Shown here: in pieces, positions 1-9,098 of the stretch
Position numbering within the stretch: position 1 is the first letter of the stretch
Layout: each line of letters starts with the position of its first letter
Source: an uncultured Microbulbifer sp.
GTDB taxonomy: Bacteria; Pseudomonadota; Gammaproteobacteria; Pseudomonadales; Cellvibrionaceae
Direction: 5' to 3'
Assembly: GCF_947489355.1 (NCBI RefSeq)
Contig: NZ_CANLDD010000027.1
Span: 1 to 53,748, forward strand
Length of the DNA: 53,748 nt
The notes under the pieces: generated by a model
Seen by the model: the letters and a program-made list of their open reading frames with translations, nothing else
Told to the model about the DNA's origin: nothing
The model's database searches: none
Program-made: the position numbers and the translations under genes

Positions 1-438
1 CGTTGTGTTAGAACCTCAACAATGCGAGCTTGCTCTTACAAATCAATAGGCTACATCCAAACGGGAACAGCCCCTAGCCTCTTCACGACGGGTAGCGTAA
101 ACCTCTGGGCTTGCTTGAAGTGTTACCCACGCTGACCACCATTCCGGGCTAACCCCCTCGATATCGTTGACTGGCTCACACCTACAACCACCACAATTCC
201 TGCTTGTGTAAAACCGTTTTCTTAAACGCCTCAATCTGGCATTTTTTTTGCACATAAGCCAGTCGCTTGTCCTGCAGTGTCTCATCGAATATCTCTTGCC
301 GGAGAAAAGCATGAAGTCTACGGGTAACTGGCCGTCTTTATCTAACCCCATTAAGATATGCACTTGCAAGTTGAATTTAGGTTTAATTAGATACCTTGTT
401 TATTCAAAAGTTTTCATTTCTGTTTTTAATCAAACATC
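1..438. other. Left-edge region without a recognisable gene
   Basis: I see no confident gene here. On the minus strand an open stretch of about 50 codons (roughly 340 down to 186) ends in a stop and has a plausible charged helical composition rich in K, Q, E and R. It could be the 3' remnant of a decayed gene, but I do not recognise the family. Another minus-strand open frame (369 to 43) overlaps it and has unconvincing composition with many scattered Cys and Arg residues. The region just downstream of nadK may simply be intergenic. Confidence 0.3.
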
Positions 439-1308
439 CTAGCTCAACCAACCTAGTTTAGTTCTGCATATTTCATAGAAATTATGCTTAACAGGATGTA
501 TCAGAGTAAGCCTATGCGGTTTTTTATGAATTCGAACCATATCTCCTGGCTCAGTAATGAATTGCTCATGTCCATCACAAGTAACGTAAGGGTTTGTAAT
601 ATTCTGTTTACTTATAATTAGTTTGAATTCACTACTGCCCTCCACTACGATTGGCCGGCTACTGAGCGTATGAGGATTTAAGGGAACCAATACTATTGCA
701 TTAAGTTTAGGATGCATAATTGGCCCCCCTCCAGATAAAGCATATGCAGTGGAACCAGTTGGGGTAGAAATGATCAGGCCATCTGATCGTTGTGTGTAGA
801 CAAATTGTCCATCGATATGCAGATCAAATTCAATCATTCGAATGAATTCACCTGGGTGAAGCACAATATCATTCAATGCTGATCCCTCACCAATAAGCTT
901 ACCTTTTCTGGTCACTGACATATCCAATAAAAAACGACTTTCAGCAATATACTTACCAGTCAATACTTCACCAACTTCTTTTTCAATATCGTCAGGGGTA
1001 ATATCTGTAAGAAAGCCAAGGCGCCCCCGGTTAATACCTAGTAGAGGGACATTAAACTTAGCAAGAGTACGTGCTGCAGCCAAAAGGCTGCCGTCACCAC
1101 CAACTACAATCACCAAATCACATAACTCGCCCAACTTATCTCTAGAGGAGACACGGGCACCATGACCAGATACCGCTTTTGCAGTCTCCACTTCTAATAC
1201 TATTGAATAGCTCTCCCGTTGAAGAAAAGTCATTAAGCGCTTAAGGGAAATAACTGCACTATTACTTTCAGTTCGGCCAATTAATCCTATATTTCGAAAT
1301 TCTGACAC
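439..1308 (-). CDS. nadK: NAD kinase
   Basis: ATP-dependent NAD kinase, which phosphorylates NAD+ to NADP+ in the cytoplasm and sets the NADP(H) pool. The catalytic GGDGS motif sits near residue 70, followed by NRGRLGFLTD and the conserved TPTGSTAYALSGGGP loop, all hallmarks of the PpnK/NadK family. Length of 289 residues fits the family. I chose the GTG at 1308 because a GGGGGA Shine-Dalgarno stretch lies about 4 bases upstream; a GTG six codons earlier (1326) is possible. The gene stands alone, with a plausible promoter just upstream. The frame is complete with no anomaly. Confidence 0.95.
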   Translation of the reverse strand: MSEFRNIGLIGRTESNSAVISLKRLMTFLQRESYSIVLEVETAKAVSGHGARVSSRDKLGELCDLVIVVGGDGSLLAAARTLAKFNVPLLGINRGRLGFLTDITPDDIEKEVGEVLTGKYIAESRFLLDMSVTRKGKLIGEGSALNDIVLHPGEFIRMIEFDLHIDGQFVYTQRSDGLIISTPTGSTAYALSGGGPIMHPKLNAIVLVPLNPHTLSSRPIVVEGSSEFKLIISKQNITNPYVTCDGHEQFITEPGDMVRIHKKPHRLTLIHPVKHNFYEICRTKLGWLS

Positions 1309-1327
1309 ATGTCCCCCGTGATGCACC

Positions 1328-1356
1328 TTTATACTCTTACCTATTAGTCAACACAA
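1328..1356 (-). promoter_or_regulatory. Possible sigma70 promoter for nadK
   Basis: On the minus strand a TATAAA -10 hexamer (1333-1328) is preceded by a 17-base spacer and a weak TTGTGT -35 (1356-1351). The predicted start of transcription would be only about 10-15 bases before the GTG at 1308, giving a very short leader. Pattern evidence only. Confidence 0.3.
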
Positions 1357-1487
1357 TCAATCACCAAGTCGATTCTTTTAAGCTTCCTACAGCATCGAAC
1401 AATGAATGGTAGAATCGCTAAATCGAACAGCCAGAAATAGCCGCAGAGACAAATTGAAGGCTCGCATTTTTCAGGGCAAGAATGCAA

Positions 1488-2489
1488 TTAGCTTTTCATG
1501 CAATAGCCACGCCGCCCCTGAAGACCCCCGGTATGAATTGCTAGTGCTCTCACCCCTTGCTGCCCTCCATCCTTGGCAATAATTTTTTTTAGTGCATTAA
1601 AGAGCTTACTTGTATAGATGGGGTCCAGCGGAATATTCACTTGATCTTCGAATTCTCTTTGGAAATCTGCTAGCGCTTTTGGATATTTACCATACCCCCC
1701 ACAGTGGTATTGACTCAACAAACGCAGTCTCAAAGCTGAGAGTCGGTCTAAAGGTAACCGGGTTCCTGATTTATCCTTCTCAAGGTGCCCAAGTCTAGTA
1801 GCGCTCAATCGTTCAATCCAGAGGCCCGCATCCTTGAGAATGCTATCGCCAGCCTTCATAATTTCAACCCCTATCACGGAAATATTCCGGATACCCACTG
1901 AAAATCCCGCAAAGGTAGCCCCGGTACCACAAGCAACCCACATCTGGTCAAAGGCGACCGGCGCTGTCTCTTCTATCACCTTTCCTAGTAGCTGAACGCC
2001 CTTGATCCCAAGCAGGTTCGAGCCACCTTCCGGTATGAAATAAGCTGAATCGAGCTCCAAACCCACCTCATGAAGAAAGTCAGGCTGATCTCTTCTCCGA
2101 TACTGAGTTCGTGAAACGAACTCCAGTCTCATACCAAATCGCCGCGCATCTTGCAAGCTTGCATTTAGTATGGCGGGTCTTTCACCACGGATAACGCCGA
2201 CCGTTCGAAACCCAAAACGAGCACCCGCTGCCGCAACAGCATGAATATGGTTTGACCAGGCACCGCCGCAGGTAATCAGTATCTCCGCACCTCTATCTCT
2301 CGCCTCAATCAGGTTGAATAGAAGTTTGTAAGCTTTATTTCCCGAAATGATCGGATCGATTAGATCGTCTCGACGCACCCAGATATCGAAACCGGAAAAA
2401 AGATCGCTCTTTATTTGCTGATAGGGGACCTCGCAGGCAGCGTCTGTAAAGGCCTTCAGATCCAAACAATCCCAAAATCGGGGCGACAT
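1488..2489 (-). CDS. D-cysteine desulfhydrase / ACC deaminase family PLP enzyme
   Basis: Pyridoxal-phosphate enzyme of the fold-type II family that holds D-cysteine desulfhydrase and 1-aminocyclopropane-1-carboxylate deaminase. The RRDDL...SGNKAYKL segment near residues 39-56 carries the predicted PLP lysine, followed by CGGAWSNH, which matches the substrate-binding SNH motif of the family. A GTGATFAG phosphate-binding loop lies near residue 190. Length of 333 residues is typical. The start ATG lies 23 bases after the stop of the RES toxin gene, so it may be co-transcribed with the toxin-antitoxin pair. The substrate (D-cysteine, ACC or another amino acid) cannot be fixed from sequence, so no gene symbol is given. 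Confidence 0.8.
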   Translation of the reverse strand: MSPRFWDCLDLKAFTDAACEVPYQQIKSDLFSGFDIWVRRDDLIDPIISGNKAYKLLFNLIEARDRGAEILITCGGAWSNHIHAVAAAGARFGFRTVGVIRGERPAILNASLQDARRFGMRLEFVSRTQYRRRDQPDFLHEVGLELDSAYFIPEGGSNLLGIKGVQLLGKVIEETAPVAFDQMWVACGTGATFAGFSVGIRNISVIGVEIMKAGDSILKDAGLWIERLSATRLGHLEKDKSGTRLPLDRLSALRLRLLSQYHCGGYGKYPKALADFQREFEDQVNIPLDPIYTSKLFNALKKIIAKDGGQQGVRALAIHTGGLQGRRGYCMKS

Positions 2490-2512
2490 GACTAAACCCT
2501 ATACCTTAACTG

Positions 2513-3298
2513 CTATGCCGGTCTGGGCAAAAGCCCATCCACCAGAAAATCATCCAATACAAAATGGACAATCTCTGTCCTATCGCCAGATTTAACTAGA
2601 AAAACCACCCCTGTACCACCAGTCTCCGCCGTGACATCAGCCTCTTGGGAGGGTGGCCTCTTTAGAAGTGCCTGAGGCTCAAGAAGAGCCACATTGATTC
2701 CCTCTCCGTTACTTGGTGGAAATTTTACTAATCCTACCTGAAGCGCTCGCGCCGAAATCACTTCCAGACCCTGAATATGCATCTTCCGAAGCTCCCTACC
2801 CAAACTCTGGCAGTAGCGGTAATCGCCTGGATGCGTAAGTGCAGACCAATTTTTTTCCCAAGCGATATCCTGCAACCGGATAGCCGGGTCTGCGCGATAC
2901 TTTGCTGAAAATACACTGTGGTAGCTGGTAAGGGGATCGGGCGGGGGCTCAAGCATGTCGTGAAAAAAAAGGAGACGGTAATAGGCCGCTTCTGCCAGAG
3001 TCGTCATCAGGGTTTTACATCCATAATAAATGCCCGATTCCGCCACCCCACCGAAGCGAGAGCCCCAGGGCAATGGCGGGTAACGAAAGGGAGTAGCTAA
3101 CAGGTAATGCAACGCCTCCGTACCCGACAGTCTCTGCGGTTTGTTTTCTTCCAGCAAGTGCTCGAGTACTTGCTGCTTTTGCAAGCTGTCCACCAGGCTG
3201 CGAGTGGCGATCTCCTCTTGCGACTCAACGATACGGTACAGCCGCCCCATGATACGAATCTTCGAAGACTCAATTCTTTGAGTCAGAACGATAGTCAC
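2513..3298 (-). CDS. RES-domain toxin
   Basis: RES-family toxin of a type II toxin-antitoxin pair. Members characterised elsewhere (MbcT and relatives) deplete cellular NAD+. The domain core is visible as LYRIV near residue 20, then WGSRFGG and SGIYYGCKTLMTTLAEAAYYR around residues 79-107, which hold the R, Y and E positions expected in RES proteins. Length of 261 residues is slightly above the common range. The start is a GTG that overlaps the antitoxin stop in a GTGA arrangement, so translation is probably coupled. An internal ATG at codon 17 is an alternative start. The upstream partner is an Xre/MbcA-type antitoxin, which supports the call. Confidence 0.85.
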   Translation of the reverse strand: MTIVLTQRIESSKIRIMGRLYRIVESQEEIATRSLVDSLQKQQVLEHLLEENKPQRLSGTEALHYLLATPFRYPPLPWGSRFGGVAESGIYYGCKTLMTTLAEAAYYRLLFFHDMLEPPPDPLTSYHSVFSAKYRADPAIRLQDIAWEKNWSALTHPGDYRYCQSLGRELRKMHIQGLEVISARALQVGLVKFPPSNGEGINVALLEPQALLKRPPSQEADVTAETGGTGVVFLVKSGDRTEIVHFVLDDFLVDGLLPRPA

Positions 3299-3660
3299 AC
3301 CTTGCCCCGCATTGCATCGAGATAGGTGACAATTCGCACCAATCCATCAATCCGGTATGCCAACTCACGCGGAATGCCATTCAATGCCCGGTTAGGTGTG
3401 GCAAACCAGCGGCGGGCGCCCTCTTCACTGCCACAGAGGACAAAGGCCGCTCGGTAAGCACGGATCAATAGCAGTGCAAGCTGGCCAGCCGCGCTGGCGG
3501 GATCCAGGCCTGATTTTCGTCTCAAGGTCCGCTCGTCTAGGTGAACGATTTCTCCAAGCTCTCTCTTCTTCAGCGCCAAATGGGTGGCTGTACTCAGAAG
3601 GGCCTCAAGAAGTACCGTATCAGCACTGGGCTGGGGGTGAAAATCTGGGGTGGAATTCAT
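3295..3660 (-). CDS. Xre/MbcA/ParS-type antitoxin
   Basis: Antitoxin partner of the RES toxin immediately downstream. The 121-residue protein has an N-terminal helical DNA-binding portion (ERTLRRKSGLDP area) and a C-terminal toxin-binding segment in which GSEEGARRWFATPNRALNG is the typical MbcA/ParS/Xre signature of a short helix followed by NRALNG. I chose the ATG at 3660, which has AAGGT directly upstream and gives the usual length; a longer frame extends to 3762 but adds an untypical hydrophobic lead. The stop overlaps the toxin GTG. Antitoxins of this class normally repress their own operon, which is knowledge of the family and not visible here. Confidence 0.8.
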   Translation of the reverse strand: MNSTPDFHPQPSADTVLLEALLSTATHLALKKRELGEIVHLDERTLRRKSGLDPASAAGQLALLLIRAYRAAFVLCGSEEGARRWFATPNRALNGIPRELAYRIDGLVRIVTYLDAMRGKV

Positions 3661-3868
3661 ATACCTTGTTTTTAATGGCCAGATGTCCAAACTATAGATC
3701 ATAATCGGACAAATGGCAACGAACCCTGTGCCGAGAGGGCCAAGGGTAACCCAACTCGCCATAGAGTCCTTACTAAGTGGATATAGGTATCTTCAGCAAA
3801 TGCAGAGAAAAAAACTGAATCAGGTGAGAAGCATTCAGACTTAGAGCAGACGGAGTGTATTTATCGTT

Positions 3869-3945
3869 TGGCGGACCGGACGGGACTCGAACCCGCGACC
3901 TCCGGCGTGACAGGCCGGCATTCTAACCAACTGAACTACCGGTCC
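3869..3945 (-). tRNA. tRNA-Asp (GTC)
   Basis: On the minus strand the 77-nt sequence folds as a cloverleaf: acceptor stem GGACCGG pairs with CCGGTCC, the anticodon loop reads CTGTCAC with anticodon GTC, the T loop is GGTTCGAGTCC, and the 3' CCA is encoded. It lies 27 bases downstream of tRNA-Val and is probably processed from the same transcript. Confidence 0.95.
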
Positions 3946-3972
3946 CCGATAGTATTCTTCCCAGTGAGAAGC

Positions 3973-4048
3973 TGGTGGGTGGTACAGGGGTCGAACCTGT
4001 GACCTACGGCTTGTAAGGCCGTCGCTCTCCCAACTGAGCTAACCACCC
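3973..4048 (-). tRNA. tRNA-Val (TAC)
   Basis: Minus-strand 76-nt cloverleaf. Acceptor stem GGGTGGT pairs with ACCACCC, the anticodon loop is CTTACAA with anticodon TAC between ACGGC and GCCGT stems, the T arm has GGTTCGACCCC, and the 3' CCA is encoded. It is the first gene of a two-tRNA transcription unit driven by the strong promoter just upstream. Confidence 0.95.
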
Positions 4049-4084
4049 TTGCTCTCTGGGGGGGTTGCCCCCAAAGCGAGGCGC

Positions 4085-4112
4085 ATACTACCCGACTGGA
4101 CTATTCTGTCAA
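4085..4112 (-). promoter_or_regulatory. Sigma70 promoter of the tRNA-Val/tRNA-Asp unit
   Basis: Minus strand: a perfect TTGACA -35 (4112-4107), a 16-base spacer and a TAGTAT -10 (4090-4085), followed by a GC-rich GCGCC discriminator. A GC-rich discriminator is characteristic of stringently controlled stable-RNA promoters. It sits in the short gap after the DUF6351 gene stop. Confidence 0.75.
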
Positions 4113-4135
4113 CAATTTTTGCGCCACAAATATTA

Positions 4136-6508
4136 TCAGTGACTCGGGTTTGCTTCGTCGGACAGCGACACTCGTGCGCCTCCAATCTCGTCTTCACCCG
4201 CCCTGGCTTCCTGCAGCATTTTATCCTGGCGATAGTCGGGGGAGATCAAGTGGCCCGCAATTTTCACAGGAATTTCCCTGGGAATCAATTGCTCCCGCGG
4301 GCGCGCCACATCCTGTTCATTGTAGTTACACACACCGGTAGGAAAAATGCGGCGCAAATCTTCAGCACGCCCGGCGATTTCCTCAGTATGCAAACCATAA
4401 ATGCCTTTTACCAGCGCCCGCTCTATGGGTTGCAAGGCACACTTAAAAACGTCATCCGTCACTGGTGCTCCGGCCACTTGGCGCGCAGTGCTGTAAATTG
4501 GATACATCCTGGTGCATTTCCCCGATGGCCGGCGATTCCAGTCCCCGTCCCAAACCTCGGAGCCTGCCGCCAGTACATTGCCCTCGCGGTCAAAACAGCG
4601 ATCACTGGCTTCTGCGGGGCGATTGCCCACTACGCCGGCTGCTGGATCTCTGATAATATTCTCCATCCAGCGGTCAATCATATCGAGTGCTTCATCCAGG
4701 GGATAATACGCCTTGTGGCTGATCCAGATCAGTTGGTTGTCGGCATGGCCGCGCGCACGACGGATACGCTCACGCGCAGTAAAGGAAGCGGAGCTGTGAT
4801 GCATGTCGGGCTCTTTATCCAGATAATGACGCAAATCAATGATCGGGATTTCTACATCGCCCAGAAATACATGACCAGAGCGGTAAATTCCTTTGATAGC
4901 CTCCAGACTGGCCCGACTTCGCCTTGCGGGGTTTTCAAGGCTTCCCATATTTAAGTTCTGTTCACTCCAGACAGAAAGGCGGACAGGGAGCAGGCTGCCA
5001 TTCAAAAACCAAAGATGCTCCTCGGTCTGATTCTCCTGGGTTTTCCACCCACCGACCGACGCATTGAGTTTTAGGAAGGTGTCAATGCTGATATCGCCAT
5101 TCACAAGGGCCTTCAATCCATATTGAACACCTTCATTGTCCCAAGTAGTGTTGGCATATCCATTGGCACCGGAACCATAGAAGCTGCGCAGGTTTTCCCA
5201 ATGCGTCCAGTGGACCTGCCTCACCAGGTCTTCGGAAAAGCTTTTGAAAAAGTGTACAAAATTGGGGTTATTGACCAGTGGCACCAGACCGCGCCAACCC
5301 TCCACACATTCAGTCGTGCCGCGTGCGCGGCTTCTATAACGGCGATCAAACAACCCCGCCGCCATACTCATCAAATCAAAACGGCTGCTCACCTTAGAAT
5401 TTGCCGAAAGCCCCTGTATGATTGAACGCGCTTCGGCGTTGCGCCAACGGGTATTGCCGGCATCCAGAACATCGAAGAAATATTCCAGCGGCTCACAGTC
5501 AAATGCGTAAATGGTCTGACTGACCATATCGGGGTATGAATAGAGCGGAATCGCTGCGTCCAAAAGACCGGGGGCATTTTGTGCAAACAAATATTGCTGA
5601 ATGGCCCCGCCCGAACCACCGATACCCACCGTGTACATGGGTTCACCGTAGAGGGCTTCAAACTGCTTCTTGAGCCGTCGCGAGGCATCCTCCGCCAGCC
5701 ATATGTTGTAATGGTTTCTGGTTTGATTTGCCGTCGAATAGATAATGGCATACCCCCGCGCCAGCTGATCCACGCGCCGGGTGGTGATATCCCCCTTGCT
5801 GATATTTCCCTGGCGCCATCCAATGCCAACACCACCGCGGAACTGGTAGATCAAGCGCCGGTTCCAATTGCTACTGTTGGGCTCCCCAGCACCTTCCCCT
5901 TCGCCCTTCAATACCGCGATAGCGTAGAAGTGGCGGTTAATGGTCCCTGTTTCAACACGCACAATAAAATCCACCTGCCGCCCATTAACAGTTACTTTTT
6001 GAACATCGTTACGAGCTTCATGCAGGCTATAAAACTGCCCATCCTTTGTACTGCGGTAGAAATAGGTGACCTCAGTGGCATGGCTACAATCACGACTGTA
6101 TCCAATCACCTCTTTTGTCTTTTGCCCATCACCATCCAGGGCAAACACAGGAACACCCTCACCTGCCTGATTATCCACCAGCGGTTGTTTACCGGTAATG
6201 GCATTCCAGCCGCAGAGAAAGGGATATCTTGAGGCACCCGCGAACAGGGTTTCTACCGGCCCAACTTCACCAATCCCAATAGGGAAGGGAAAGTATTCCG
6301 GCGGGCGCGCCATCCTCCTCGGGTGTGGGCCGGCATAGGCCGGCATGGCGGGGTAATCGAGCGCGCCTCTCGGTACCCCAAGCACTGGCGCATTGGCCTT
6401 TCCGTGTACTTTTGGCAGCTTCTGATATCCATACCATGCGCCCAAACCCAGCATTCCTGTCACTACCAACAGAAAAACAGTGACAAACCAGGCTCCCCTT
6501 ACCGACAT
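4136..6508 (-). CDS. Large exported DUF6351-like protein
   Basis: A 790-residue protein with an N-terminal hydrophobic helix (about residues 5-26) acting as a signal peptide or membrane anchor, so the bulk is predicted to lie in the periplasm or outside. Near residue 294-300 is GIGGSGG, a nucleophile-elbow-like motif in a context (YTVG before it, AIQQYLF after it) that I associate with the DUF6351 family, which looks like a divergent alpha/beta hydrolase. The start is the ATG at 6508, preceded by GGAGG six bases away; a longer frame to 6640 lacks this. The enzymatic activity is unknown. It is flanked by tRNA genes and cysC on the same strand, with about 190 bases to cysC, so it is probably its own unit. 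Confidence 0.65.
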   Translation of the reverse strand: MSVRGAWFVTVFLLVVTGMLGLGAWYGYQKLPKVHGKANAPVLGVPRGALDYPAMPAYAGPHPRRMARPPEYFPFPIGIGEVGPVETLFAGASRYPFLCGWNAITGKQPLVDNQAGEGVPVFALDGDGQKTKEVIGYSRDCSHATEVTYFYRSTKDGQFYSLHEARNDVQKVTVNGRQVDFIVRVETGTINRHFYAIAVLKGEGEGAGEPNSSNWNRRLIYQFRGGVGIGWRQGNISKGDITTRRVDQLARGYAIIYSTANQTRNHYNIWLAEDASRRLKKQFEALYGEPMYTVGIGGSGGAIQQYLFAQNAPGLLDAAIPLYSYPDMVSQTIYAFDCEPLEYFFDVLDAGNTRWRNAEARSIIQGLSANSKVSSRFDLMSMAAGLFDRRYRSRARGTTECVEGWRGLVPLVNNPNFVHFFKSFSEDLVRQVHWTHWENLRSFYGSGANGYANTTWDNEGVQYGLKALVNGDISIDTFLKLNASVGGWKTQENQTEEHLWFLNGSLLPVRLSVWSEQNLNMGSLENPARRSRASLEAIKGIYRSGHVFLGDVEIPIIDLRHYLDKEPDMHHSSASFTARERIRRARGHADNQLIWISHKAYYPLDEALDMIDRWMENIIRDPAAGVVGNRPAEASDRCFDREGNVLAAGSEVWDGDWNRRPSGKCTRMYPIYSTARQVAGAPVTDDVFKCALQPIERALVKGIYGLHTEEIAGRAEDLRRIFPTGVCNYNEQDVARPREQLIPREIPVKIAGHLISPDYRQDKMLQEARAGEDEIGGARVSLSDEANPSH

Positions 6509-6701
6509 AGACGCCTCCACAACTGGCAACTTCGCTATCTGGTACAGGTTGAGTATATGAAGGGATGGAAAGGACAACCGCCAGTTGGCACCTGGATAGA
6601 CATAAAGGGGGCAGGACGTGGCGCAAGGCGGCAGCCTCACGCCATGGTTTCAGGCACAAGAGAAGGCCAATAAGGGTCTCCTTCTACCCGGGCCTCGAGG
6701 A

Positions 6702-7331
6702 TCAGTCTTTGGCAATGATTCCTCTTTCCTGCAGGGTGGAGACTATCACTGCCACTTCCTGCTCAAGGGTCATCTCAGCGGTATTCAGGTGCAACTCAGG
6801 CGAAGTCGGCGCCTCGTAGGGATCATCAATTCCAGTGAATCCTTTGATCTCTCCCGCACGGGCCTTCTTGTATAGGCCTTTTGGATCACGAGACTCCGCC
6901 TCCCCCAAGGGGCAATCAACAAACACCTCTATAAAAGGGAGGCCCCCTACCTCGTGCATCTTCCTGACCTTTTCACGGTCCTCCCGGTAGGGGCTGATAA
7001 AGCTACTCAATACCACAATGCCAGTATCCGCGAACAGCTTGGAAATCTCACCGACACGGCGGATATTCTCTTGGCGATCCGCCGCGGAGAAACCCAGGTT
7101 GGCATTGATACCCAGGCGAATATTGTCGCCATCCAGCCGGTAACTCAACACACCACGGGCAGCCAGCGCCCGCTCCAAAGCAACCGCAACCGTGCTCTTA
7201 CCAGAACCAGACAGGCCTGTGAACCAAAGAGTCACTCCCTTGTGACCGAGCATGTCCGCCCTCTTCTCACGAGTTACATCCCCCTTGTGCCAATGAACAT
7301 TGGTCGCCTTGCGTTCAATCGTTGTAGTCAC
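6702..7331 (-). CDS. cysC: Adenylyl-sulfate kinase
   Basis: APS kinase, which phosphorylates adenosine 5'-phosphosulfate to PAPS in sulfate assimilation. The P-loop GLSGSGKST is near residues 39-47, followed by RLDGDNIRLGIN and the FISPYREDRE motif near residue 110, all standard CysC features. The segment GIDDPYEAP near the C terminus is the usual substrate-loop end. Length of 209 residues is normal. The start is a GTG with GGAG a few bases upstream. No cysN/cysD sulfurylase gene is adjacent, so the remaining sulfate genes must be elsewhere. Confidence 0.95.
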   Translation of the reverse strand: MTTTIERKATNVHWHKGDVTREKRADMLGHKGVTLWFTGLSGSGKSTVAVALERALAARGVLSYRLDGDNIRLGINANLGFSAADRQENIRRVGEISKLFADTGIVVLSSFISPYREDREKVRKMHEVGGLPFIEVFVDCPLGEAESRDPKGLYKKARAGEIKGFTGIDDPYEAPTSPELHLNTAEMTLEQEVAVIVSTLQERGIIAKD

Positions 7332-7459
7332 CCATCACTCCAGACTTTCAAATTTAATCCCCACCTACACCCAGTGGACCGCGGTCGTAATATCCACTGA
7401 CTCAGGACAACTCTCGCGTCAATTATCCCGTATTGAACCGGGACAGGTAAAGGCTGGGC

Positions 7460-7684
7460 TTATAGCCTATTGCGCGACTTGAACACGCTGATCGCATAAG
7501 CCCCATTAAAGTCCAAATCATCTCCAGCCATTTGGCAGGGAATCGCCAGGCTCACTACCTGGCGGTTTTTAGCGAAAGAAACCCACAGCTGCCCGGGCAA
7601 ACTGCCGCCTCGCATTAGACAGCGCCCTTGGGGCCATGAACCAACGGGGCGAGCGGACTCCGAAGTCTTTAACTTTCCACTCAC
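7460..7684 (-). CDS. Small hypothetical protein
   Basis: A possible 74-residue protein starting at a GTG 14 bases after the stop of the DUF2489 gene, so it would be the last member of the rmuC operon. The middle part (LPGQLWVSFAKNRQVVSLAIP) looks like a beta-rich fold, but I do not recognise a family. The start signal is weak (AAAGG about 10 bases upstream). It may be a real small gene or chance coding. Confidence 0.35.
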   Translation of the reverse strand: MSGKLKTSESARPVGSWPQGRCLMRGGSLPGQLWVSFAKNRQVVSLAIPCQMAGDDLDFNGAYAISVFKSRNRL

Positions 7685-7698
7685 CGCTCGCCGGCCTT

Positions 7699-8163
7699 TC
7701 AGAAAGAGCGACCAATCATTCGCTTAGCGGCATCCAAGGCGAAATCCCTATATTCCGTTTCTAATTTGGCCATTTCCAGCTCAAACTGAAACTGCTTTTT
7801 GCGCGACAACTGTTTCCAATCCTGCAAAATGGGGATATGAGCGGTTTTCTCTGCAAGGGTATAGAAGGCCACAAATTCATCCCGCACCGCCTGATCAACT
7901 TGTAACGCATCCAGAAGTACACGAATACGTATCGACGCTTCGGTCAATCCGATGCCTTCATCCAGAAGTGCGCGCGCGAGGATCTGGATACTGTCATTGA
8001 CCCACCGGCGCTGATCTGCCGCTGCCTGCGCCAGTTCCGCCAGCTGCTCAGCCTGTTTCTTTTGTGCGGCAGACAACTTGTGCAGAAAGTACCCTGCCAC
8101 CAGGCCGAGAATGACAATAATCGTTGCGGCTACAATCTGCAGCCAGGTTGGAAATAACGCCAT
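7699..8163 (-). CDS. DUF2489 family membrane-anchored protein
   Basis: A 154-residue protein with one N-terminal transmembrane helix (about residues 7-27), then a charged, coiled-coil-like segment and a conserved helical domain. The WVNDSIQILARALL segment and the LEMAKLETEYRDFALDAAK tail fit the DUF2489 family, which is common in gammaproteobacteria and has no known function. The ATG at 8163 overlaps the stop of the AEC transporter gene (TGATG), so translation is probably coupled; a TTG one codon earlier is less likely. Confidence 0.7.
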   Translation of the reverse strand: MALFPTWLQIVAATIIVILGLVAGYFLHKLSAAQKKQAEQLAELAQAAADQRRWVNDSIQILARALLDEGIGLTEASIRIRVLLDALQVDQAVRDEFVAFYTLAEKTAHIPILQDWKQLSRKKQFQFELEMAKLETEYRDFALDAAKRMIGRSF

Positions 8164-9092
8164 CAAAAATACACCTTAAGTAGCACCAGCCCAATACTGG
8201 CGGTAACCACGGAGAGCAAGGTACTGAGCCCAACGATATGCGCGGTAAGTTGACTGTTGCCACCCATTGTGTGTGCCATAACAAAAGCCGATATGGCACA
8301 GGGAGCCCCCGTCATCAACAGTAGGTAGCCCAGATATTCCGGGCTCAATCCCATCATCCAGCCAATCACAAACGAAATCGCCGGCGCTACAACCAGCTTG
8401 AGCAGAGAAGCGGCAAGCGCTGTAGGAGGGCTGTGCAGCAGTACCCCTATTTTCATGCTGGCACCAATGCAGATAAGCCCTAAAGGCAGACTAACAGAGG
8501 CCAGGTCCTGAATGGTATCCCGCACCATATCCGGTAGTTGGACTTCCAGCATCCGGCATAAGATCGCGGCAAACACCCCCAGAATCAGGGGGTTTTTAAA
8601 AAGTTCCCATGCCAGCATACGCCAACTAAAGTTCGCATCCTTATTGTAAAGTACGAATAAAACGACTGCGATCACATTAAACTGGACGGCGAGTGCTGCC
8701 ACCAATGTAGCCGCATGGGAGACCCCGGAACCTCCGTAAGCTTTCTCCACCCAGGCCAAACCCACGATGGCAAGATTTCCCCGATAGGTGCCTTGAATAA
8801 AAGCGCTTCGGTCACTAGGCACTAGAGGGCGAGCCAGTAACCAGGCCAGCGGGATCATTGCAAAAGACCCCAAAACTCCCGCGGTTAACAGCGGGACTTC
8901 TTCCATCGGTCTTGCCTTGGATGCGTAAATACTGATAAACAGCAACGCTGGCAGGGTAATATGAAAAACCAGCCTGGAGGCATCGTCGATAAAGCGTTCG
9001 CGCACAATACCGCTGATACTCAACAGGTATCCGGCCACAATCATCAGGAAAATAGGCCCGGTGACCGAGAACGCGAATACAAGGTTTTCCAT
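8163..9092 (-). CDS. AEC family transporter
   Basis: Inner-membrane carrier of the auxin efflux carrier (AEC) family, whose bacterial members move malonate or related organic acids. About ten hydrophobic segments are visible across 309 residues, in the usual five-plus-five arrangement; the N terminus (FLMIVAGYLLS) and the PLGLICIGASM segment near residue 200 are typical. It lies 6 bases after rmuC and overlaps the DUF2489 start, so the three form an operon. The substrate cannot be inferred. Confidence 0.8.
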   Translation of the reverse strand: MENLVFAFSVTGPIFLMIVAGYLLSISGIVRERFIDDASRLVFHITLPALLFISIYASKARPMEEVPLLTAGVLGSFAMIPLAWLLARPLVPSDRSAFIQGTYRGNLAIVGLAWVEKAYGGSGVSHAATLVAALAVQFNVIAVVLFVLYNKDANFSWRMLAWELFKNPLILGVFAAILCRMLEVQLPDMVRDTIQDLASVSLPLGLICIGASMKIGVLLHSPPTALAASLLKLVVAPAISFVIGWMMGLSPEYLGYLLLMTGAPCAISAFVMAHTMGGNSQLTAHIVGLSTLLSVVTASIGLVLLKVYF

Positions 9093-9098
9093 ACCGGG

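Noticed and set aside
43..369. A 108-codon open frame on the minus strand at the left edge
   Set aside because: Composition is odd with many scattered Cys and Arg residues, no motif is recognisable and it overlaps a more protein-like short frame.
4049..4954. A 301-codon open frame on the plus strand opposite the DUF6351 gene
   Set aside because: It starts within tRNA-adjacent sequence and mirrors the DUF6351 gene; that gene has a strong ribosome site and a signal peptide.
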